A stretch of 44,184 nucleotides of DNA from Gordonia desulfuricans NBRC 100010 (GCF_001485495.1 NZ_BCNF01000082.1:1-44184), one strand, 5' to 3'. Shown: positions 7,437 to 16,734, numbered from the stretch's first letter. The notes: generated by a model from the letters alone, not told the origin. Numbers and translations: made by a program.

Positions 7437-7940
7437 ATGACCGTCGAGATCCCGCACACGAACCACCCGCCCGTCCCGCAGCCGCCGTCGCCGCGTCCGG
7501 GCATGGGTGGCTGGGGACGTTCGGGTGCGCTGCTGGTCGCCGGACTCGGCGCGGCCGGACTGGCCACCGCGGCACTGCTCGACCCGGTCGGTATCCAGCA
7601 CGGTCCCGAACTGTGCCTGTTCCGCCGGCTCACCGGGCTGCCGTGTCCGGGCTGCGGGTTGACCCGCAGCTGGGTGATGACCGCACACGGGGACCTGGGG
7701 CAGGCGTTCTCCTTCAACCTGTTCGGGCCGCTGACCTTTGCCGCCGCGGCGCTGGTCGTCCTCGGCGCGCTGTGGCTGGTGATCACCGGCCGCGGCCCGC
7801 GCCGGGCAGGGGCGCATGGCCGGATGCCACGGTGGGGAGTGCGGGTGCTGATCGGCCTGCTGGTGCTCTTCCTCGTCTACGGTGTGGCCCGCGGGGTCGA
7901 CGCCGGCTTCGGCTGGGGACTGTTCCCGGCCGTCACCTGA
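7437..7940 (+). CDS. DUF2752 family membrane protein
   Basis: A 167-residue membrane protein. After a Pro-rich N-terminus of about 25 residues there is a hydrophobic segment (ALLVAGLGAAGLATAALL), then the DUF2752 signature CLFRRLTGLPCPGCGLTRS near residues 60-78, with cysteines arranged C...CPGC. Two more hydrophobic stretches follow (FGPLTFAAAALVVLGALWL and VRVLIGLLVLFLVYGVA). The family is common in actinobacteria and has no established function; the CPGC motif suggests metal binding or redox chemistry near the membrane face. It is divergent from fadE24, and the twin operators between them might act on both. Confidence 0.8.
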   Translation: MTVEIPHTNHPPVPQPPSPRPGMGGWGRSGALLVAGLGAAGLATAALLDPVGIQHGPELCLFRRLTGLPCPGCGLTRSWVMTAHGDLGQAFSFNLFGPLTFAAAALVVLGALWLVITGRGPRRAGAHGRMPRWGVRVLIGLLVLFLVYGVARGVDAGFGWGLFPAVT

Positions 7941-8044
7941 GGGCCGGCCGACACCGGCGACACGGCCCACCACGCTCGCGGGCGCACGCGGGTTTTCCGC
8001 CGAGCCCGCGCACACGTGCCGAGCATCTGCGGCAGAGTGGGGGT

Positions 8045-8704
8045 ATGCGACTGACCCACTTCGGACATTCCTGCGTGCTGGTCGAGATCGACGGAGCCCG
8101 AATCCTGTTCGATCCCGGGAACTTCTCGCACGGATTCGACGGGATCACCGGGCTCGACGCCATTCTGATCACCCACCAGCATCCCGATCACTGCGACGTC
8201 GCGCGGCTGCCCGATCTGGTGGCCGCCAACCCGCAGGCGGTGCGTTTCGCCGACCCGCAGACCGCCGCACAGCTCAACACCGACGACGTCGCGGGGGAGT
8301 GGACCGCCGCCCACGCCGGGCAGACGATCACGATCGGGTCGGTCACCGCGCGTGCCACCGGCGGCCGCCACGCGGTGATCCATCCGGAGATCCCGGTGAT
8401 CGACAACGTCGCCTACATCCTCGACGCCGCCGGACAGACCGGCCGCTTCATGCATCCGGGTGACTCGTTCTACATCCCGTTCGAGCCGATCGACGTCCTC
8501 GGTCTCCCGTCGGCGGCACCGTGGATGAAACTCAGCGAGTCGGTGGACTATCTGCGTGCGATGGCGCCGCGGGTCGCCGTGCCGATCCACCAGGCGATCC
8601 TGTCCGACGCCGGCACCGGAATCCACTACGGGCGCCTCGCCGACATGGCCGACGGCGGGACCGAATTCCGGGTGCTCGACCGGGAATCGGGCACCGAGGT
8701 CTGA
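8045..8704 (+). CDS. MBL-fold metal-dependent hydrolase (UlaG-like)
   Basis: A 219-residue metallo-beta-lactamase-fold protein. The N-terminus MRLTHFGHSCVLVEIDGARILFDPG is typical of the UlaG/YtnP-like group. The metal-binding motif HQHPDHCD is near residues 43-50. Later ligands appear as FMHPGDSFY near residue 137-145 and the final VAVPIHQAI near residue 177-185. The substrate cannot be told; relatives include lactonases and phosphodiesterases. The start is the ATG that places LTHFGHSC at the usual position. It ends 9 nt before the convergent VOC gene. Confidence 0.8.
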   Translation: MRLTHFGHSCVLVEIDGARILFDPGNFSHGFDGITGLDAILITHQHPDHCDVARLPDLVAANPQAVRFADPQTAAQLNTDDVAGEWTAAHAGQTITIGSVTARATGGRHAVIHPEIPVIDNVAYILDAAGQTGRFMHPGDSFYIPFEPIDVLGLPSAAPWMKLSESVDYLRAMAPRVAVPIHQAILSDAGTGIHYGRLADMADGGTEFRVLDRESGTEV

Positions 8705-8713
8705 CGTCCCCGC

Positions 8714-9109
8714 TCAGGCCGGGGGTGCGAAGAACTCCAGTGCGATGTTGTCGGGATCGCGGAAGGAGATCCCGGAACCGTAGTGCGCATGCTTGATCCC
8801 GGTGTGCGGCACACCCAGCTCGTCGAGACGCGCGGTCCACGATTCCAACTCGTCGCGCGAGAGGGCGAAGGCCACGTGGTCGAGGCCGACGCGCCGCTCG
8901 TCGAAGCCCTCGCCGGGGCCGTCGGCGGTATGGGTGTGCAGGCCGAACAGGGTGCCGCCGCCGAGGGCGTACACCGCGTGGTGGTAGGCGCCGGACTCCT
9001 CGTCCTCGTCGAGCACGGGCTCGGCGTCGAACAGACGGTTGTACCAGGCGGTGCTGACCGCCAGGTCGCTGACGGTGATGGCCACATGGGTGAGTGCGGG
9101 GAAGGTCAT
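8714..9109 (-). CDS. VOC-family (glyoxalase/bleomycin resistance-like) protein
   Basis: A 131-residue single VOC-fold protein with paired beta-alpha-beta-beta-beta modules: LTHVAITVSDLAVSTAWYNRLF at the start and GLDHVAFALSRDELESW at the second module, ending in ISFRDPDNIALEFF. The residues that normally bind metal are His near position 8, His in GLDHVAF and Glu in IALEFF. The reaction is unknown; relatives include lactoylglutathione lyases, dioxygenases and antibiotic-binding proteins. On the minus strand TAGCCT lies 6 nt before the ATG (top-strand 9116-9121), so the mRNA is probably leaderless. Confidence 0.85.
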   Translation of the reverse strand: MTFPALTHVAITVSDLAVSTAWYNRLFDAEPVLDEDEESGAYHHAVYALGGGTLFGLHTHTADGPGEGFDERRVGLDHVAFALSRDELESWTARLDELGVPHTGIKHAHYGSGISFRDPDNIALEFFAPPA

Positions 9110-9224
9110 GCCGCGAGGCTAGGTCCGAAGCTGCTGCAGCCGTGACGATTTGCCGGCCGGACTCGCCGATCGGACAGGGCGGTGCTCACCGAACGGCGGG
9201 GTGGACCCGCCGGGCGCACGGGAT

Positions 9225-10034
9225 TCAGTCCGTCGCGGCCAGCGCCGACAGCACCGTCTCGTGCAGCAGGCCGTTGGTGGCCACCGCGCTGCCGCCGGCC
9301 GGGCCCGCCGCACCCTCGAGCGAGGTGAACGTCCCGCCCGCCTCGCGCACCAGGATGTCGAGTGCGGCCAGATCCCACAGCGACACCTCGGGCTCGGCGG
9401 CGATGTCCACCGCGCCCTCGGCCACCAGGCAGTAGTTGTAGAAGTCGCCGAATCCCCGCACCCGCCACACCTCGTCGGTCAGCGCGATGAGCTGCGGGCG
9501 GATACCCCGGTCGGCCCAGCCGGACAGGCTCGAGAACGCCAGGCTCGCCGAAGAGAGCGAGCCCACCCCCGACACCGAGATGGTCTTCGGGTCGGTGCCG
9601 TCGAAGGCGGCATGCGCACCCAGCCCCGACGCGGCCCACCACCGCCGCCGCAACGCCGGGGCGCTGACCACCCCGAGCACCGGGACGCCGTCGACGAGCA
9701 GGGCGATCAGCGTGGCCCACACCGGCACGCCACGCACGAAGTTCTTGGTGCCGTCGATCGGGTCGACGATCCACTGCCTGCCCTCCAGCCGCGCCTCGCC
9801 GCCGAACTCCTCACCGAGGACCGCATCGTCCGGGCGTCGTGCCGAGAGTCGTTCGCGGACAAGACGTTCGCAGTCGAGGTCGGCATCGGAGACCGGCGTC
9901 AGATCCGGCTTGTCGGTGACGTGGAGGTCCACCGCGCCGAACCGGCCCATCGTCAGTGCATCCGCCGAGTCGGCGATCGAGAGGGCGAGTTCGAGGTCAT
10001 CGTGCAGGTCGAGGCCGTCGGCGGCGGAGGTCAT
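9225..10034 (-). CDS. hisN: Histidinol-phosphatase, inositol monophosphatase-like
   Basis: A 269-residue member of the inositol monophosphatase superfamily. GEEFG near residue 72 and [19 protein letters not shown] near residues 90-108 give the first metal-binding motif, and [15 protein letters not shown] near residue 217 gives the second. The close match to the Rv3137-type histidinol-phosphate phosphatase ([12 protein letters not shown]) favours HisN, which makes L-histidinol in histidine synthesis, over a plain inositol phosphatase. The start is placed at MTSAADGL because it fits the family length and a TACCCT -10 box lies 7 nt before it. The longer upstream frame runs through the divergent gene and is not real. 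Confidence 0.85.
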   Translation of the reverse strand: MTSAADGLDLHDDLELALSIADSADALTMGRFGAVDLHVTDKPDLTPVSDADLDCERLVRERLSARRPDDAVLGEEFGGEARLEGRQWIVDPIDGTKNFVRGVPVWATLIALLVDGVPVLGVVSAPALRRRWWAASGLGAHAAFDGTDPKTISVSGVGSLSSASLAFSSLSGWADRGIRPQLIALTDEVWRVRGFGDFYNYCLVAEGAVDIAAEPEVSLWDLAALDILVREAGGTFTSLEGAAGPAGGSAVATNGLLHETVLSALAATD

Positions 10035-10040
10035 GCCCGG

Positions 10041-10047
10041 TAGGGTA
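10041..10047. promoter_or_regulatory. Overlapping divergent -10 boxes between hisN and the 128-aa gene
   Basis: The 18-bp gap between two divergent start codons holds TAGGGT (10041-10046) on the plus strand, 6 nt before the ATG at 10053, and TACCCT on the minus strand (10047 back to 10042), 7 nt before the ATG at 10034. The two -10 boxes share five base pairs. Both transcripts would therefore be leaderless and compete for the same site. Confidence 0.6.
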
Positions 10048-10052
10048 GCCGC

Positions 10053-10439
10053 ATGTGGATCGCCATCACCATCGCCGCCCTGCTGGCCGTACTCGCGGTC
10101 GTCATGATCATGCAGATGAGGGGCCGGCCGGTCGGTGGGATGCGCGGCACCGGGGCGGGCTTCGTCCAGGGCACGCTGACCGTGACCGGTGTCAGCGACC
10201 GGCCCGACGGTGATTCCAAGGGACAGTCGTTCTGCACCGTGTCGGGCACCATCGTCGGACCGGGGACCGAACCGGCCGAGGTGTACGGGACCATGGTGCT
10301 CGACGACGGTCAGCCGTGGCCGCAGATCGGTTCCGACCACCCGGTCGTCTACAAGCCGGGCAAGGCCGTGAGCAGCTGGCAGTTCGGGGAGCTCCCGCCG
10401 CCGGCGCCGCTGGACCACCCTGATCCCTTCACGAAGTGA
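10053..10439 (+). CDS. Small membrane-anchored protein of unknown function
   Basis: A 128-residue protein. An N-terminal hydrophobic segment ([20 protein letters not shown], residues 3-22) is followed by a hydrophilic domain with an apparent beta-rich pattern: [34 protein letters not shown]. The C-terminus is Pro-rich. The domain probably faces the outside or the membrane surface. No family is recognised with confidence. It starts at the shared divergent promoter with hisN. Confidence 0.7.
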   Translation: MWIAITIAALLAVLAVVMIMQMRGRPVGGMRGTGAGFVQGTLTVTGVSDRPDGDSKGQSFCTVSGTIVGPGTEPAEVYGTMVLDDGQPWPQIGSDHPVVYKPGKAVSSWQFGELPPPAPLDHPDPFTK

Positions 10440-10537
10440 CCCCTCCTCGCCACGTGGTCTCGACCTCTTCTCGCCGGGCCGTCGTGCCTGCGCCGCGGGG
10501 TCGTGTCACGCGATTCCGGCCACCGGGTTCGGCGTGG

Positions 10538-10569
10538 GTTGGGCCCAACGGTGGTCGGGTCGCTACCCT
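10538..10569 (+). promoter_or_regulatory. prfB promoter with a perfect 12-bp palindrome
   Basis: TACCCT at 10564-10569 is a good TANNNT -10 box and lies 8 nt before the GTG start at 10578. No ribosome site is present, so the message is probably leaderless. Upstream, GTTGGGCCCAAC at 10538-10549 is a perfect 12-bp palindrome covering the -35 area (TTGGGC at 10539). It could be an operator or a coincidence of composition. Confidence 0.5.
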
Positions 10570-10577
10570 GGATAACC

Positions 10578-11693
10578 GTGCAACCTGACGTGACCACAGA
10601 CCTCGAAGCCCTCGACGCGACACTGACCACCGTCGAGAAGGTCCTCGACGTCGAGGAGTTGCGTCGCCGCATCGACGAACTGGAGATGCAGGCCTCCGAT
10701 CCCGAGCTCTGGAATGACCAGGAGCACGCCCAGAAGGTGACCAGCGAGCTCTCGCACGCGCAGTCCGAACTGCGCCGCGTCACCGAGCTGCGCCAGCGCC
10801 TCGAGGACATGCCGGTCCTCTACGAACTCGCCGAGGCCGAGGAAGGTGACGACCGCACCGTCGCCCTGGCCGACGCCGATGCCGAGCGCGTCTCCCTCCG
10901 CACCGACATCCAGGCGATGGAGGTCAAGACCATGCTGTCGGGGGAGTACGACCAGCGCGACGCCCTGGTCAACATCCGCTCCGGCGCCGGTGGCGTCGAC
11001 GCCGCGGACTGGGCCCAGATGCTGATGCGCATGTACATCCGCTGGGCCGAGCAGCACGACTACGGCGTCGAGGTCTACGACACCTCCTACGCCGAAGAGG
11101 CCGGCCTCAAGTCGGCGACCTTCGCGGTCAAGGCGCCCAACATGTACGGCACGTTGTCGGTGGAACAGGGCACCCACCGCCTGGTCCGGATCAGCCCGTT
11201 CGACAACCAGGGCCGCCGGCAGACGTCGTTCGCCGAGGTCGAGGTGCTGCCGGTGGTCGAGACCACCGACCACATCGACGTCCCCGAGACCGAACTGCGC
11301 GTCGACGTCTACCGCTCGTCGGGACCCGGCGGCCAGTCGGTCAACACCACCGACTCCGCGGTCCGGCTCACGCACATCCCCACCGGCATCGTCGTGACCT
11401 GTCAGAACGAGAAGAGTCAGCTGCAGAACAAGGCCGCCGCGATGCGCGTGCTGCAGGCCAAGCTGCTCGAACGCAAGCGCCTGGAGGAGCGCGCCGAGCT
11501 CGACGCGCTCAAGAGCGACGGCGGGTCGAGCTGGGGCAACCAGATGCGGTCCTACGTGCTGCACCCGTACCAGATGGTCAAGGACCTGCGGACCGGCGTG
11601 GAGAGCAACAACCCGACCGCGGTCCTCGACGGCGATCTCGACACCTTCATCGAGGCCGCGATCCGCTGGCGGATGGCTGATGCCGACGCCTGA
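10578..11693 (+). CDS. prfB: Peptide chain release factor 2
   Basis: A 371-residue class I release factor. SPF at residues 206-208 is the anticodon-like tripeptide of RF2, which reads UGA and UAA, and [15 protein letters not shown] carries the catalytic GGQ at residues 251-253, almost the same positions as in E. coli. The N-terminal coiled region ([19 protein letters not shown]) is the usual domain 1. The frame is uninterrupted from the GTG; there is no in-frame early UGA, so the autoregulatory +1 frameshift of E. coli prfB is absent, as is normal in actinobacteria. The gene opens a block running prfB, mscS-like, small membrane protein, ftsE, ftsX, smpB. Confidence 0.95.
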   Translation: MQPDVTTDLEALDATLTTVEKVLDVEELRRRIDELEMQASDPELWNDQEHAQKVTSELSHAQSELRRVTELRQRLEDMPVLYELAEAEEGDDRTVALADADAERVSLRTDIQAMEVKTMLSGEYDQRDALVNIRSGAGGVDAADWAQMLMRMYIRWAEQHDYGVEVYDTSYAEEAGLKSATFAVKAPNMYGTLSVEQGTHRLVRISPFDNQGRRQTSFAEVEVLPVVETTDHIDVPETELRVDVYRSSGPGGQSVNTTDSAVRLTHIPTGIVVTCQNEKSQLQNKAAAMRVLQAKLLERKRLEERAELDALKSDGGSSWGNQMRSYVLHPYQMVKDLRTGVESNNPTAVLDGDLDTFIEAAIRWRMADADA

Positions 11694-12636
11694 TCTGATG
11701 CAGCTGGCGAGTGACTCGCCCGGGAGCGCGACCCAGGAGCTGATCGGCCGCATCTACGTGTGGCTGGCCGTCTCCGGCCTGGACGTGCTCATCTGGATAC
11801 TCGGCGGGCTGCTGGTCATCCGCTTCATCCGGTGGATGGCCGAGCGCTACGCACAGCGGCTGGAGAGCACCTTCCACAACAGTGACCTGATCGTCCGCAG
11901 CGAGGACGCCAAGTACCGGCGTGCCCTGGTCGACGTGGTGGCGTGGGTGCTGATCGTCGTGGTGGTGATCGTGGTGATCCTGCACGCCCTCACCGTGATG
12001 AAGGTGTCGGTGGTGGGCCTGGCCGCACCCGGTGCCGTACTCGGTGCCGCGCTCGGTTTCGGTGCGCAGAAGGTGGTGCAGGACATCCTCGCCGGATTCT
12101 TCGTCGTCGCCGAGAAGCAGTACGGCTACGGCGACATGGTCGATCTCACCGTCACCGGCAACGGCACGGCCACCGGCACCGTCGAGGACGTGACCCTGCG
12201 GGTGACCAAGCTGCGCACCAGCGAGGGCGAGGTGATCACCGTGCCCAACGGGCAGATCATCAAGGCCACCAACCTGTCCAAGGACTGGGCGCGCGCGGTG
12301 GTCGACGTACCGATCCCCGCCGACGCCGACATCAGCCGGGTCAACGAGGTCCTCGGCCAGGTGGGCACGGACTTCTACGAGAACGCACGCTGGCACGACC
12401 TGCTGCTCGACGAACCGTCGTCGCTGGGTGCGGTGGAACTCGACCTCGACTCGGTCACCATCCGGATGGTCGCCCGCACCCTGCCGGGCAAGCAGTTCGA
12501 GGTCAGCCGGGCGCTGCGGGTGTCGATCGTGCGCACTCTGGCGATCGACGGCATCACCGTCGCGCCGGGCCGGACCGCCGAGTCCGGTGGCGGACCGCCG
12601 GCCGCGCACGCGAGCAACAACGGGGACGACGACTGA
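11680..12636 (+). CDS. Mechanosensitive ion channel, MscS family
   Basis: A 318-residue membrane protein. It has hydrophobic segments near residues 26-48 and 86-108, then the pore-lining helix with Gly/Ala packing: [23 protein letters not shown] near residues 112-134. The beta domain follows, with [34 protein letters not shown] and a C-terminal alpha/beta region. These are hallmarks of MscS channels that release solutes on hypo-osmotic shock. The Ala/Gly-rich pore helix and the conserved IxVPNG motif make the call firm. The ATG overlaps the end of prfB by 14 nt; an internal ATG at 11698 is the alternative start. The tail is acidic and rich in Gly, Pro and Asn. Confidence 0.9.
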   Translation: MPTPDLMQLASDSPGSATQELIGRIYVWLAVSGLDVLIWILGGLLVIRFIRWMAERYAQRLESTFHNSDLIVRSEDAKYRRALVDVVAWVLIVVVVIVVILHALTVMKVSVVGLAAPGAVLGAALGFGAQKVVQDILAGFFVVAEKQYGYGDMVDLTVTGNGTATGTVEDVTLRVTKLRTSEGEVITVPNGQIIKATNLSKDWARAVVDVPIPADADISRVNEVLGQVGTDFYENARWHDLLLDEPSSLGAVELDLDSVTIRMVARTLPGKQFEVSRALRVSIVRTLAIDGITVAPGRTAESGGGPPAAHASNNGDDD

Positions 12637-13031
12637 TGGGCGAGCACGAGGGTCCCCGCGACTGGCGGCACATCTACAAGACCCGCATCCGCACCAGCAC
12701 CGCGGTGCTGCTGGTGGCCTTCATCGTCTGCTCGGTGGTCTACGGCTACACCTCCCAGCGGTATGCGGCGCCGGAGACCGGCACCACCTCGCGGGTGGTG
12801 AACACCACCCCACGCGAGCGCGAGTACACCGAACCGTCGACGACCCGATCGTCGTCGAGCAGTGTGCCGAGCAGCTCGTCGTCGGAGGAGTCGTCCGAAC
12901 CGAGCGTCAGCGCACCCGGCGGGAGCGGATCGCCGAGCGGCTCGCCGACGTCGACCACGCACCACTGGCTCGACGACGTGCCGATCCCTGGGATCGGGAC
13001 CACCACGACCACCGCCCCGCCCAGCACCTAG
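12636..13031 (+). CDS. Ser/Thr-rich single-pass membrane protein (Rv3103c-like position)
   Basis: A 131-residue protein. A short basic N-terminus ([12 protein letters not shown]) precedes one hydrophobic helix ([17 protein letters not shown], residues 22-38). The remainder is low-complexity Ser, Thr, Pro and Glu. It probably sits in the membrane with the disordered tail outside. The ATG overlaps the mscS stop (TGATG), so the two are coupled. In M. tuberculosis a proline-rich membrane protein, Rv3103c, holds the same place between the MscS-like gene and ftsE, which supports orthology by position though not function. Confidence 0.75.
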   Translation: MGEHEGPRDWRHIYKTRIRTSTAVLLVAFIVCSVVYGYTSQRYAAPETGTTSRVVNTTPREREYTEPSTTRSSSSSVPSSSSSEESSEPSVSAPGGSGSPSGSPTSTTHHWLDDVPIPGIGTTTTTAPPST

Positions 13032-13112
13032 GGCACCCCGCTCACATCCGCGGGCGTCGGTTGCGATGGCGCGCCCGGATCCCACCTGAGCGGGCTTCTC
13101 AGACGTCGTCGT

Positions 13113-13118
13113 TACACT
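13113..13118 (+). promoter_or_regulatory. -10 box (TACACT) of ftsE
   Basis: TACACT lies 8 nt before the GTG at 13127, the same spacing as in front of prfB. No Shine-Dalgarno sequence is present in between, so ftsE can probably be read from a leaderless message independent of the upstream genes. Confidence 0.5.
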
Positions 13119-13126
13119 GGCTCCCT

Positions 13127-13813
13127 GTGATCAAGCTGGAAAACGTGACGATGCAGTACAAGGCTTCCAGCCGTCCCGCCCTGTCGGAGTTGAGTCTGGA
13201 GGTCGACAAGGGCGAGTTCGCCTTCCTCATCGGGCCGTCGGGCTCGGGGAAGTCGACGTTCTTTCGGCTGCTGCTCAAGGAGGACCGCCCGACGTCGGGC
13301 GAGATCCACGTCGGCGAGTTCCACGTGAACACGCTCAAGGCACGTGAGGTCCCCAAGCTGCGGCAGTCGATCGGCTGTGTCTTCCAGGACTTCCGGCTGC
13401 TGCAGCAGAAGTCCGTCGCCGACAACGTCGCCTTCGCGCTGGAGGTGATCGGGAAGCCGCCGTCGATGATCCGCAAGGTGGTGCCGGAGGTGCTCGACTA
13501 CGTCGGGCTCGAGGGCAAACTCGACCGGATGCCCTACGAACTGTCGGGCGGTGAGATGCAGCGTGTCGCGATCGCGCGGGCGATCGCCAACCGGCCGCTG
13601 GTGCTGCTCGCCGACGAGCCGACCGGAAACCTCGACCCGGAGACCAGCGAGGAGATCGTCGACGTCCTCGACCGGGTCAACCGACGCGGGACCACCGTGG
13701 TGATGGCCACCCACGACCGGCACATCGTCGACGCCATGCGCCGCCGCGTGCTCGAGTTCGACAACGGCCGCCTCGTCCGCAACGACGAACAGGGTGTGTA
13801 CGGGATCGGCTGA
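13127..13813 (+). CDS. ftsE: Cell division ATP-binding protein FtsE
   Basis: A 228-residue ABC ATPase. Walker A is GPSGSGKST (residues 36-44), the signature [15 protein letters not shown] starts at residue 139, and Walker B is [12 protein letters not shown] near 158-169, followed by the H-loop MATHD. With FtsX it forms the membrane complex that controls peptidoglycan hydrolases at the septum. Immediate linkage to ftsX and the family-typical N-terminus ([12 protein letters not shown]) make this FtsE and not a general ABC component. The upstream TACACT box suggests its own promoter. Confidence 0.95.
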   Translation: MIKLENVTMQYKASSRPALSELSLEVDKGEFAFLIGPSGSGKSTFFRLLLKEDRPTSGEIHVGEFHVNTLKAREVPKLRQSIGCVFQDFRLLQQKSVADNVAFALEVIGKPPSMIRKVVPEVLDYVGLEGKLDRMPYELSGGEMQRVAIARAIANRPLVLLADEPTGNLDPETSEEIVDVLDRVNRRGTTVVMATHDRHIVDAMRRRVLEFDNGRLVRNDEQGVYGIG

Positions 13814-13867
13814 GGCGACCCGGACCCGACACGCCCACCACGACCACGAAGGACAACCCGAGCGAGC

Positions 13868-14779
13868 ATGCGAGCGCATTTCATCCTCAACGAGGTTCTC
13901 AACGGCTTCCGTCGGAACGTGACCATGACGGTCGCCATGATCATCACCACCGCGATCACCCTGGGGATGTTCGGCGGCGGGCTGCTGGTGATCCAGATGG
14001 CCGACAAGAGTCAGAAGATCTTCCTCGACCGTGTCGAGATGCAGTTCTTCATCAACGACGAGGTCGCCAAGGCCGACCCGAACTGTCAGAAGGCGCCGTG
14101 CGCCACCCTGCGTACCGAGCTGGACAATGCGTCCGGGGTGGGGACGGTGACCTTCGTCAACGCCGAGCAGGCCTACCAGGACGCCAAGCAGATGTTCGCC
14201 GAGACGTCCCCGGAGATCGCCGACCAGATCAGCCCCGACAGCATCCCGGCGTCGTTCAAGGTGCGGATGGACGATCCGTCGAAGTTCGACGAGGTGTACA
14301 ACAGTTTCGCCGGGCGCCAAGACCTCGGCGTGGAGGGCGCGCTGGACCAGCGCGACCTGGTCAAACGCATCTTCGCCGTCCTCGACGGGGTGCGTAATGC
14401 GGCGTTTGCGGTGGCCGCGATCCTCGCCGTCGCCGCGATCCTGCTGATCGTCAACACCGTCCAGATCGCCGCCTACACACGGCGCACCGAGGTGTCGATC
14501 ATGCGGCTGGTGGGTGCCACCCGCTGGTACACGCAGTTGCCGTTCCTGCTGGAGGCGATGCTGGCCGCGCTGATCGGCTCGCTGCTGGCGATCGGTGGCC
14601 TGTTCATCGCCAAGGCGTTCTTCTTCGACCGCGCGCTCGCCGGCCTGTACGGCGTCAACATCGTGCCCCGGATCACCGTCGGCGACGTCGCCTATGTGTC
14701 GCCGTGGCTCGTGATCGGCGGAATTGTGTTGGCAGCGGCGACGGGTTATGTCACCCTGCGTGTGTATGTGCGGGAGTGA
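13868..14779 (+). CDS. ftsX: Cell division protein FtsX
   Basis: A 303-residue four-helix membrane protein. A short cytoplasmic N-terminus is followed by the first membrane segment (MTVAMIITTAITLGMFGGGLLVI), then an extracellular domain of about 125 residues containing the cysteine pair in DPNCQKAPCATLRTEL, then three more membrane segments within the FtsX domain. TRRTEVSIMRLVGATRWY near residue 200-217 is the conserved cytoplasmic loop that contacts FtsE. The extracellular loop in mycobacteria binds RipC-type hydrolases, and the paired cysteines are typical of that group. It starts 54 nt after ftsE. Confidence 0.95.
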   Translation: MRAHFILNEVLNGFRRNVTMTVAMIITTAITLGMFGGGLLVIQMADKSQKIFLDRVEMQFFINDEVAKADPNCQKAPCATLRTELDNASGVGTVTFVNAEQAYQDAKQMFAETSPEIADQISPDSIPASFKVRMDDPSKFDEVYNSFAGRQDLGVEGALDQRDLVKRIFAVLDGVRNAAFAVAAILAVAAILLIVNTVQIAAYTRRTEVSIMRLVGATRWYTQLPFLLEAMLAALIGSLLAIGGLFIAKAFFFDRALAGLYGVNIVPRITVGDVAYVSPWLVIGGIVLAAATGYVTLRVYVRE

Positions 14780-14876
14780 CGCGGACGCCCGGGACTGATC
14801 CCGGCGGCCCCTGCACGCAACCACATCTGCGGTCTGTCCCAGACCGGCAGCCGATCGAGGAGATGAGCACGCCGTC

Positions 14877-15350
14877 ATGGCGAAGGAGAAGGGTCGCAAC
14901 GTGATCGCGACCAACCGCAAGGCGCGGCACGACTACACGATCCTGGACACCTACGAGGCCGGGATCGCGCTGCTGGGGACCGAGGTCAAGAGCCTGCGTG
15001 AGGGCAAGGCGTCACTGGTGGACGCGTTCGCGACCATCGACGACGGTGAGGTGTGGCTGCGGTCGCTCAACATCGCCGAGTACGGCAGTGGATCGTGGAC
15101 CAACCATGCCCCGCGCCGCAACCGGAAGCTGTTGATGCACCGCCGGGAGATCGACACCCTGATCGGCAAGATCCGCGACGGCAACCTCACCCTGGTGCCG
15201 TTGTCGATGTACTTCAGCGACGGTCGGGTCAAGGTGGAACTCGCCCTGGCCCGCGGTAAGCAGGCCCACGACAAGCGTCAGGACATCGCGCGGCGGACGG
15301 CCCAACGCGAGGTGGCCCGAGAGGTCGGTCGGCGCGTCAAGGGTATGTGA
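14877..15350 (+). CDS. smpB: SsrA-binding protein SmpB
   Basis: A 157-residue protein of the usual length. It contains [32 protein letters not shown] and [15 protein letters not shown], and ends in a basic tail ([22 protein letters not shown]) that enters the decoding centre. With the tmRNA it rescues stalled ribosomes. ATG follows GAGGAGATGAGC. The tmRNA gene itself is 1.4 kb downstream, separated by a glycoside hydrolase. Confidence 0.95.
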   Translation: MAKEKGRNVIATNRKARHDYTILDTYEAGIALLGTEVKSLREGKASLVDAFATIDDGEVWLRSLNIAEYGSGSWTNHAPRRNRKLLMHRREIDTLIGKIRDGNLTLVPLSMYFSDGRVKVELALARGKQAHDKRQDIARRTAQREVAREVGRRVKGM

Positions 15351-15361
15351 GAAGGGGGCGC

Positions 15362-16648
15362 GTGAGCAGGGGGCAGGTGATCGGGACGGCGGTCCGCGCT
15401 CGGTGGTCGGTTCTGGCCACCGCGGTGGTCGCCATCGGCGTCGCACTCGCCGGCTGCGCCCCGGCGGTCGACGATCCGACGCGGCTCGGCGGTGAGGACG
15501 CCGCGATCGGCGGACTGCCCGCCACCCCGCCGATGGGCTGGAACAGCTGGAACACCTTCGGCTGCGGGATCACCGAGCAGATCGTGCGGGCACAGGCCGA
15601 CGCGCTGGTGTCGTCGGGGCTGCGGGACGCCGGCTACACCTACGTCGTCGTCGACGACTGCTGGATGGCCCCGACCCGCGCCGAGGACGGCCGGTTGCAG
15701 GCCGACCCGGTGCGGTTCCCGTCCGGGATGGCCGCCCTCGCCGACTACGTGCATGCGCGCGGCCTGGGATTCGGGATCTATGCCGGTGCCCGCGGCCAGA
15801 CGTGTGCGCAGTTCACCGGCGCCTATCCGGGGGCGACCGGCAGCGGGGGACACGAGCAGGTCGACGCCCGGACCTTCGCCGGGTGGGGGGTGGACTTCCT
15901 CAAATACGACTGGTGTTCCTCCGACACCTCCCACGGCACCCAGGTGTCGGCGTTCACCACGATGCGCGATGCCCTGCGCGCCACCGGCCGCCCGATCGTC
16001 TACTCGATCAACCCGAACTCCGGGGTCGCCGGCTCGGTGCCGGGCGCCGAGTTCGACTGGGGCGGGATCGCCACGATGACCCGGGCGACCAACGACATCA
16101 CCGCGACGTGGTCGACCGACTCCGGACCGTCGGGATACCAGGGCGTCACCGACATCGTCGACGCCGTCGCCCCGCTGGGCTCGCGGGTCGGGCCGGGTGC
16201 ATTCGTCGACCCGGACATGCTGGTGGTCGGCGTCGGTGACACGTTGACCCCGGCCGACGAACGTACCCAGATGTCGATGTGGGCGATGCTCGCCGCCCCG
16301 CTGATGGCCGGCAACGACCTCACCACGATGTCGGCCCGCACCCGCGCCGTCCTCGCCGATGCGGGCGTGATCGGTATCGATCAGGACCCGCGCGTGCAGG
16401 CCGGTGCACCGGTCGGCGACGACCCGGAGATCTTCTCGCGCGCACTGGGCGACAAGGGACTCGTCGTGTCCCTGACCAACCGCGCCGACCATCCGCGCAC
16501 GATGTCGGTGGCGCTGGCCGATCTCGGCTTCACCGGCGACACCGTGGTCGGCGTCGACGCCTGGACCGGCGTACGTCACCAGGCGTCCGGCGGCCGGTTG
16601 TCGGTGGAGGTCGGCGTGCACGACACGGCCCTGCTACGCATCGAGTAG
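15362..16648 (+). CDS. Secreted GH27 alpha-galactosidase, predicted lipoprotein
   Basis: A 428-residue exported enzyme. The N-terminus has a hydrophobic segment and a lipobox LAGC with Cys at residue 32, so it is probably anchored to the membrane as a lipoprotein. The GH27 core is clear: TPPMGWNSWNTFGCGI, YVVVDDCW, then FLKYDWC with the nucleophile Asp at residue 183 and RATNDI with the acid/base Asp at residue 245. A C-terminal beta domain follows. GH27 removes terminal alpha-galactose with retention; a few members act on N-acetylgalactosamine or arabinopyranose. AAGGGGG at 15352-15358 supports the GTG at 15362; an in-frame GTG at 15347 overlaps the smpB stop and is the alternative. Confidence 0.85.
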   Translation: MSRGQVIGTAVRARWSVLATAVVAIGVALAGCAPAVDDPTRLGGEDAAIGGLPATPPMGWNSWNTFGCGITEQIVRAQADALVSSGLRDAGYTYVVVDDCWMAPTRAEDGRLQADPVRFPSGMAALADYVHARGLGFGIYAGARGQTCAQFTGAYPGATGSGGHEQVDARTFAGWGVDFLKYDWCSSDTSHGTQVSAFTTMRDALRATGRPIVYSINPNSGVAGSVPGAEFDWGGIATMTRATNDITATWSTDSGPSGYQGVTDIVDAVAPLGSRVGPGAFVDPDMLVVGVGDTLTPADERTQMSMWAMLAAPLMAGNDLTTMSARTRAVLADAGVIGIDQDPRVQAGAPVGDDPEIFSRALGDKGLVVSLTNRADHPRTMSVALADLGFTGDTVVGVDAWTGVRHQASGGRLSVEVGVHDTALLRIE

Positions 16649-16692
16649 ATGACACGCGAGGAAATGGGAATGAACTGTCGGGGGATGGTTGT

Positions 16693-16698
16693 TACAAT
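16693..16698 (+). promoter_or_regulatory. -10 box (TACAAT) of the tmRNA gene
   Basis: TACAAT lies 36 nt before the mature 5' end of the tmRNA. A transcript begun about 7 nt downstream would carry a short leader removed by RNase P, which is the normal maturation route. No clear -35 hexamer is visible. Confidence 0.55.
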
Positions 16699-16734
16699 GA
16701 ACTGTTCGCCGAATCCATCGGCGGGCACCATCTC

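Noticed and set aside
10578..10680. Programmed +1 frameshift in prfB
   Set aside because: The frame is continuous from GTG through the SPF and GGQ motifs; there is no early in-frame UGA.
13112..14920. A 602-residue open frame on the minus strand opposite ftsE and ftsX
   Set aside because: It is the antisense of well-supported genes and is made of His/Arg/Val-rich sequence without motifs.
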